Made by a program: the position numbers and the translations under genes. Shown one piece after another: positions 57,800 to 64,000 of a stretch of DNA of 64,000 nucleotides. The stretch is from Sipunculus nudus. Its lineage: Eukaryota > Annelida > Sipuncula > Golfingiida > Sipunculidae. Position 1 is the stretch's first letter. Each line of letters begins with the position of its first letter. The notes under the pieces were generated by a model, which had not been told where the DNA came from, ran no database searches, and saw only the letters and a program-made list of their open reading frames with translations. The stretch lies in contig CM049319.1 of assembly GCA_026874595.1 (NCBI GenBank), positions 59,160,917 to 59,224,916 of the forward strand, written 5' to 3'.

Positions 57800-60480
57800 C
57801 CCTATAGGTTCTAGGGTCATGAGGTCAAAGGTCCAGGTCACTGGACTGGCATTTTAAAAGATACTGTGGATGCATTTTAAGCCAAACTTTCATCCCAGGT
57901 CTTCCATCTTGAATATATAGCTCACTTGCCAATAATGGATGATCCATATAAATTTTGGGGTCACAAGGTCAAAGGTCAAGGCCACAGGAGCTATCTGTCC
58001 AAAAATTAGTTTCTGGATGATAATTCCTGCTTTTATTGGTGTAATGATTTCAAAATTGACTTATATATGTCCCATTGAAAAAGCAAGACTCAAATTAATT
58101 TTGGGGCCATGAGGTCAAAGGTCAAGGTCACAGGAAACCTCTTTAAAAAGATTGTGGATGCATTTTCAGCCAAACAATTCATCTCAGATCTTTCATCTTG
58201 CACATATAGTTCACCTGCCAAGAGTGGAAGACCCCTATCAATTTTGAGGTCACAAGGTCAAAGGTGAAGGTCACAGGAGCCATATGTCCAAAAATTAGTT
58301 TCTGGATGATAATTCCATCTTTTACTGATGTATGGATTTCAAACTTGACTTATATATGTCCCATTGGAAAAGCAAGACCCAAATTGATTTTGGGGTCATG
58401 AGGTCAAAGGTCAAGGTCACATCTTTAAAAAGATGTGGATGCATTTTCAGCCAAACATTTCATCTCAGGTCTTTCATCTTGCACATATAGTTCACCTGCC
58501 AAGAGAGGAAGAACCCTATCAGTTTTGAGGTCACAAGGTCAAAGGTGAAGGTCACAGGAGCCATCTGTCCAAAAATTACTTTCTGGATGATAATTCCTTC
58601 TTTTATTGATGTTTGGATTTCAAACTTGACTTGTATTTGACCCATTGGAAAAGCAAGACCGGAATTGAATTTGGGGTCATAAGGTCAAAGGTCAAGGTCA
58701 CAGGAAACCTCTATAAAAAGATTGTGGATGCATTTTCAGCCAAACAATTCATCTCAGATCTTTCATCTTGAACATATAGTTCACCTGCCAAGAGTGGAAG
58801 ACCCCTATCAATTTTGAGGTCACAAGGTCAAAGGTGAAGGTCACAGTAGCCATATGTCCAAAAATTAGTTTCTGGATGATAATTCCATCTTTTACTGATG
58901 TATGGATTTCAAACTTGACTTATATATGTCCCATTGGAAAAGCAAGACCCAAATTGATTTTGGGGTCATGAGGTCAAAGGTCAAGGTCACATCTTTAAAA
59001 AGATGTGGATGCATTTTCAGCCAAACATTTCATCTCAGGTCTTTCATCTTGCACATATAGTTCACCTGCCAAGAGAGGAAGAACCCTATCAGTTTTGAGG
59101 TCACAAGGTCAAAGGTGAAGGTCACAGGAGCCATCCGTCCAAAAAATAGTTTCTGGATGATAATTCCTTCTTTTATTGATGTTTGGATTTCAAACTTGAC
59201 TTGTATTTGACCCATTGGAAAAGCAAGACCGGAATTGAATTTGGGGTCATGAGGTCAAAGGTCAAGGTCACAGGAAACCTCTATAAAAAGATTGTGGATG
59301 CATTTTCAGCCAAATAATTCATCTCAGATCTTTCATCTTGCACATATAGGTCACCTGCCAAGAGTGGAAGACCCCTGTCAATTTTGAGGTCACAAGGTCA
59401 AAGGTGAAGGTCACAGGAGCCATATGTCCAAAAATTAGTTTCTGGATGATAATTCCTGCTTTTATTGATGTATGGATTTCAAACTTGACTTATATATGTC
59501 CCATTGGGAAAGCAAGACCCAAATTGATTTTGGGGTCATGAGATCAAAGGTCAAGGTCACATCTTTAAAAAGATGTGGATGCTTTTTCAGCCAAACATTT
59601 CATCTCAGGTCTTTCATCTTGCACATATAGTTCACCTGCCAAGAGAGGAAGAACCCTATCAGTTTTGAGGTCACAAGGTCAAAGGTGAAGGTCACAGGAG
59701 CCATCTGTCCAAAAATTAGTTTCTGGATGATAATTCCTTCTTTTATTGATGTTTGGATTTCAAACTTGACTTGTATTTGACCCATTGGAAAAACAAGACC
59801 GGAATTGAATTTGGGGTCATGAGGTCAAAGGTCAAGGTCACAGGAACCCTCTATAAAAAGATTGTGGATGCATTTTCAGCCAAACAATTCATCTCAGATC
59901 TTTCATCTTGCACATATAGGTCACCTGCCAAGAGTGGAAGACCCCTATCAATTTTCAGGTCACAAGGTCAAAGGTGAAGGTCACAGGAGCCATATGTCCA
60001 AAAATTAGTTTCTGGATGATTATTCCTGCTTTTATTGATGTATGGATTTCAAACTTGACTTGCTTATGTCCCATTGGAAAAGTAAGACCAAAATTGATTT
60101 TGGGGTCATGAGGTCAAAGGTCAAGGTCACAGGACACATCTTTAAAAAGTTGTGGATGCATTTTCAGCCAAACATTTCATCTCATATCTTTCATCTTGCA
60201 CATATAGTTCTCCTGCCAAGAGAGGAAGAACACTATCAATTTTGAGGTCACAAGGTCAAAGGTGAAGGTCACAGAAGCCATCTGTCCAAAAATAAGTATC
60301 TGGATGATAATTCCTGCTTTATTGATGTATAGATTTCAAACTTGACTTGCTTATGTCCCATTGGAAAAGCAAGACCCAAATTGATTTTGGGGTTATGAGA
60401 TCAAAGGTCAAGGTCACAGGACACATCATTAAAAAGATCAAGGTCACAGGACCAACATCTTCAACAAGATTGTGGATCGT
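57800..60480 (+). repeat. Hierarchical tandem array: about 143, 285 and 570 bp units with AGGTCA motifs
   Basis: A half-unit of about 143-146 bp contains either GAGGTCAAAGGTCAAGGTCA or AAGGTCAAAGGTGAAGGTCA. Two half-units make a monomer of about 281-289 bp that includes TTTCTGGATGATAATTCC and GATTGTGGATGCATTTTCAG. Monomers alternate in two forms to give a 570-bp unit repeated nearly identically three times (equivalent positions 58460, 59030 and 59600). The equal-length minus-strand ORFs at those positions are by-products of this periodicity. Confidence 0.88.
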
Positions 60481-61299
60481 TAGATGGAATAAACAATAAA
60501 TATGCCAAGTGTCAGTTTATGCTGCTAAAAATGGGGGTCTGTTCTTGTAGGAGGGGGGCCTACTATGTCTGGGGATACTCTGGCACCTGCGGTGCCAAGA
60601 AATGTCTAGTTTTTTTACTGATCCGGGTGCGCATTCTGGATGATGAATGGCTAATTCATTAACGGCAGGCCGTACTCGATGGCTCAGCAAAAGCACATTT
60701 TACTAATAGCACACATAGGACAGGTCATAGACTTATCCTTTAAAAAAGTTCTTACTGTGGTTGCCTTTTTGTTCGCGAATTATCGCGGAAATAAAAGAGG
60801 TCCCATCGTCGCCAACTGCAGCATATAATAGTATATAAGCAACCTCCAAAGTTAAGGTTTAATTGCATATGAATAAACCCTGCTGTCAGTGTCGGATTTA
60901 AGCTTGTTGGACCTGACATTTGTCCCAGTCACTTGCCCACTTGCAGGGTTAGTAAATGTGAACAACATATGACTCTCGATCCCTTGGCACCGATTCATGT
61001 TCCTTCAAGTCTAGCCGCGACAACCCGACACAGTAGGCAATCGCATACCTTGGCTGGCGCCAGTAACCTGGTCGTAATGCCAGAGGGTCGATTTGACGCT
61101 ACTTCAAGTTATTTCTTATGTCAGCATACAATAATGGTTAATCCCCCTATTCAACCAGATAATCCTTTTTGATTGTGTTAAAATGACCACAACAAGTGTC
61201 GCTGCAATATTACCTTGCAATTTACACCATCAACAGTTATGGAAACAGTTGTATCAACTAAACTATGCATGGAAGCATGTCCATAATTTTCTGTTTATA

Positions 61300-61719
61300 G
61301 CCCCTTTTTACACTAGAAAAATGTAGCGCGCGCTAGACAAGTCCAGAAAAATGTGGAGCGGGCTACATTTTAACTTGCGTTCACACTGTGCCGGACCAAG
61401 TGACCATGTGAAGCGCGCTACCGGGTACCCTGTCAAGTTAGGCCACATTGCACTTGGCCCGGCCTAGTCACATGACAGCCGAGTCTTGCCGGAGCGCGCT
61501 GTATAGGTAGCGCGCTCCATTTCGGTTTACACACATTCGAAGCACAAATGTAGGCCGCGCCAGACTTGGTCTGGCGCGCGCTAGAATCTGGAACCGACTG
61601 AAACCGGTGGTCAAAATGTTGCGCGCTCCAGACCGAAAATCCTCGAAATCTGGCGCTTTTGGGGACTTGGCGCGCTCCAAACGATGTAGAACGTTCCAGA
61701 AAAACGTGTGTAAATGGGA
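61300..61719. mobile_element. GC-rich MITE, copy 2
   Basis: Paralogue of 51127-51527 with the same TTATA flanks (ending 61299 and starting 61720). It is slightly longer, mainly through an extra CGCCAGACTTGGTCTGGCGC palindrome near 61558-61577 that copy 1 has lost. Confidence 0.65.
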
Positions 61720-62139
61720 TTATATTTCCATTACCGCTTCATGAATATAACACCGCAAAACAGATCCATAGGTTTATCAACATATAAGAGATTTTTAGGG
61801 ACAGGTATATTCTGTTGATTATATTTGTAATAGATGCATACTCTATATTTGCTACATTTTTTAATTAACATTTCCTTCGCGCAATAGCTCGATTTCGCTG
61901 TAAAAGTAAGCCGGGTGAATGAATCTGTGCAGGGGGTTTGTCCCTGACATTCGTAGATAGACCTTCTGTGTGAGAATGATTTTTTGGGGGTCTAAAGTGA
62001 CAATCACGTGAAAGACAGGGTAGGGTCCATTCCCACATGGCTGACATAACTTGCTGCAGCCAGCAGCGACAATTTGATAGAAAACGTTACCATTCTGATA
62101 TATCATTGTATTGACCTTGGAAGTGTATGTATTGTAAAC

Positions 62140-62545
62140 GGGGGTGACATAAAAGCAGACCGAACTGTCTCGCTAGTGAAGCTTGCTTTGCTAGCGAAGC
62201 GGTTGGAATGCTGGACTTGTGCACGATCGGCCCAGAATTTTCCCCTGAGCAATTTGTCTTCGTAACAAAACGGGGACTTGTCCGACGTGACGATAAAACT
62301 TTGTGACCCAGGGAATAAGCTCACCAAAGTGTGACTCATGGGGAAAATTTGTCTTGTTCTGATAGCAGAACGCTCTTAAGTGGGGGTGTGTTATGGGTGA
62401 CATGTAAGCGGACCGAACTGTCTCGCTAGTGAAGCATGCTTGACTGGCGAAGCGGTTGGTACGGCGGATTTGTGCGCCACCGACCTGGGTTAGACTCCCG
62501 GATCAGCCCAGGATTTTCCCCTCAACAATTTGTCTTCGTAACAGT
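62140..62545 (+). mobile_element. Two adjacent tRNA-related SINE units, copy 2
   Basis: Paralogue of 51930-52345. Box A TGGCGAAGCGGTTGG at 62445-62459 and box B GGGTTAGACTCCC at 62487-62499 are unchanged in the second unit. Confidence 0.6.
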
Positions 62546-63195
62546 TTACACTGACGTGAAGCAGATGTACTTGGATATCATGAAATGCAATTGTTATTAT
62601 TTACGGTAATGCCGTTTTGCGCTCTGTGTCATCTAGTATTTATAAAGAAAAGTCAATGTTTTCGTTTTAACATGGTTTCCTAACTGCACTTCAGTTCCAT
62701 TCAGTGTAAATGCTCCTAACTAAGTTTGTTCACTATCCTGTTTTATCATTTTTGATGTTTGATGGAATTCTCGAGGGTGATCGTCTTTCACACTGCCAGT
62801 ATCACTGGTGAGTGTTTCCTAGTGATCACCTGCGATATAACCGTAATTCATAATTAATACATTTCAAGTGTTCCGTATGATGATGGCTTTGATTAATGAT
62901 CAGAAGGAACTTTTACAAAGGTCAGTATATTATAATATAATAGGCAAATTTTGCAGACACCAGACAAGTGTTTTCCACTGAGTAGCTTTTAAGGTCGGAC
63001 ACAGATGTCGCCACCGGTATAGCATTTCATCAGCAAAGATCTCACGTCACATTCAATCCCCGCTAATTTGAACTTTAATACCAAAATTGTTATTTTCATT
63101 TATTTTTGTTTCTCATATCACTATTTTGCTATAAACAATATGAACTTTCCTGACTCGGTCTAGGTAGTTCTTATTTGATCCACTACATGTAATTA

Positions 63196-63875
63196 TTAGG
63201 GCTCCGCTTGACAAGCGGTGCCCTTTAGTGATCACCGTGTCAGTCCGTCCTTCCGTCCTCAACGACAAATTAATGCAGCTTTCCGAAATTCACAGGCATG
63301 ATTGGTACCTATGAGGGCTCAAGATCTATTAAATACAGACCTGTCGGAATTCCAATATGGCCACCACAGCCGGATCGCTGATTTCCTTTCGCGCATGATA
63401 ACTCACCAACAACACACTGCAGCTTTCCCAAATTCACTGGGATGATTGGTACATATGAGGGCTCCAGACCTATTGAATTACAGACCTGTCGGAATTCCAA
63501 TATGTCTGCCACAGCCCGATCGCTGATTTTCTTTCGCGTGCGATAACTCAACAACAACCTACTGCAGCTTTCCCAATTTCTCAGGGATGATTGGTATCTA
63601 TGAGGGCTCCAGACCAATTGAATTACAGACTTGCTCAAAATCAAATATGGCCAACAGAATACATTCGGTGTTTTTCTATTGCACACATTATTTCAGACAT
63701 ATCTTCTTTAATATCATTTGGTCCAGTAGGATTTATTGCCTCATGCACAAGGATAAAAACCTGTTTTTGTTTGTCATATTTTTCAAATTTAACTTAATTT
63801 TTCACCCACATGTAAACTAGTCCAGCACTACCAGAAATGCGGGCCCTCTGAGGACGATTGTCCGACCACATCCAG
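63196..63875 (+). mobile_element. Small Helitron-like element with three core repeats
   Basis: Paralogue of 52997-53535. Core units start near 63304, 63448 and 63593, a period of about 144-145 bp. The terminal CTAG has mutated to CCAG (63872-63875). Confidence 0.6.
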
Positions 63876-63945
63876 TTTTGTTTATTTTCATTATCAAATA
63901 ATCATGCATCTTAGTCTTCCTGTACATGTATAAACAATAGATCCG

Positions 63946-64000
63946 AGTTTTGTTTAATTAAGGTCTAACTATTGCCTAAAAATCATAGAATGTTCTTTTT
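63946..64000. other. End of window; unique sequence
   Basis: Similarity to copy 1 of the segmental duplication stops at about 63945. The last 55 bases show nothing recognisable. Confidence 0.4.

Larger units (their letters stand above)
57135..60609 (+). mobile_element. 3475-bp Helitron-like non-autonomous element, full length
   Basis: It begins TTGTATCCCC with a 5' hairpin (GTATCCCC…GGGGATAC, 57138-57164). It ends with hairpin GGCACC-TGC-GGTGCC (about 60582-60596), nine bases, then CTAG (60606-60609). The paralogous segment at 50630/50631 is uninterrupted at exactly this point (…TTCA/TTTTTTTACTG), showing insertion between A and T with no target-site duplication, the Helitron rule. The left part carries a (CCG)n run. 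From about 57800 the core is a tandem array of AGGTCA-rich units. No helicase or Rep ORF is present, so movement would need proteins supplied in trans. Canonical Helitrons start with TC, which this one does not. Confidence 0.82.
56211..63945 (+). repeat. Segmental duplication, copy 2 (split by a Helitron-like element)
   Basis: Second copy of 49267-53603 in direct orientation. Relative to copy 1 it has a deletion with a C-tract at about 56279-56294 near its left end, the insertion 57135-60609, and a 193-bp block (60855-61047) absent from copy 1. Most differences are single bases, so the duplication looks moderately recent. Confidence 0.88.

Noticed and set aside
58460-59785. Three equal 61-codon minus-strand ORFs and related + strand ORFs in the array
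   Set aside because: They repeat every 570 bp with the tandem unit and are by-products of periodicity in a non-coding mobile element.

Overview
This is an AT-rich, repeat-dense, gene-poor piece of nuclear DNA from an invertebrate animal, most likely a lophotrochozoan and perhaps a mollusc. The grounds are a large intron with GT/AG ends, an intronless rhodopsin-type GPCR, a eukaryotic lengsin-like (class I glutamine synthetase fold) gene, long (TA)n microsatellites, tRNA-derived SINEs, and the dispersed AGGTCA-rich repeats and Helitron-like elements with internal tandem arrays that are familiar from mollusc genomes. The species cannot be fixed from the sequence. I see no bacterial, viral or organellar segment, no CRISPR array, no rRNA and no convincing functional tRNA.

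Genes. Only two intact protein-coding genes can be supported, both on the + strand. The first is a single-exon class A GPCR (5508-6839, 443 aa). The second is a two-exon lengsin-like gene (exon 1 31441-31591, exon 2 43226-44403, 442 aa) with an 11.6 kb intron full of repeats. About 9 kb upstream of its first exon lies a decayed genomic duplicate of its intron end and exon 2 (about 21255-22030). A dead LINE reverse-transcriptase tail sits at about 12960-13995.

Repeats by region. 1-17 kb: MITE-like elements, a long perfect palindrome, a 43-bp satellite and (TA)n tracts. 17.67-21.17 kb: a region bounded by 21-bp perfect terminal inverted repeats with flanking TA, with arrays of AACACAAG/CTTGTGTT motifs inside and a pre-miRNA-like hairpin. 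22-31 kb: duplicated segments, two related SINEs and a minus-strand element with about 335-bp core repeats. 31.6-43.2 kb (intron): Helitron-like elements and a fold-back element built of GGTTC/GAACC motifs. 45-64 kb: two copies of a 45-bp minisatellite block alternating with two copies of a roughly 4.3 kb segmental duplication. The second duplicate has been split by a 3475-bp Helitron-like element whose empty site survives in the first.

The two genes show no sign of working together, and no operon-like organisation is visible. The distinctive content is the interplay of non-autonomous mobile elements and duplications; no transposase or Helitron helicase was found. All repeat relationships were found by eye, so boundaries are approximate unless tied to a named motif.
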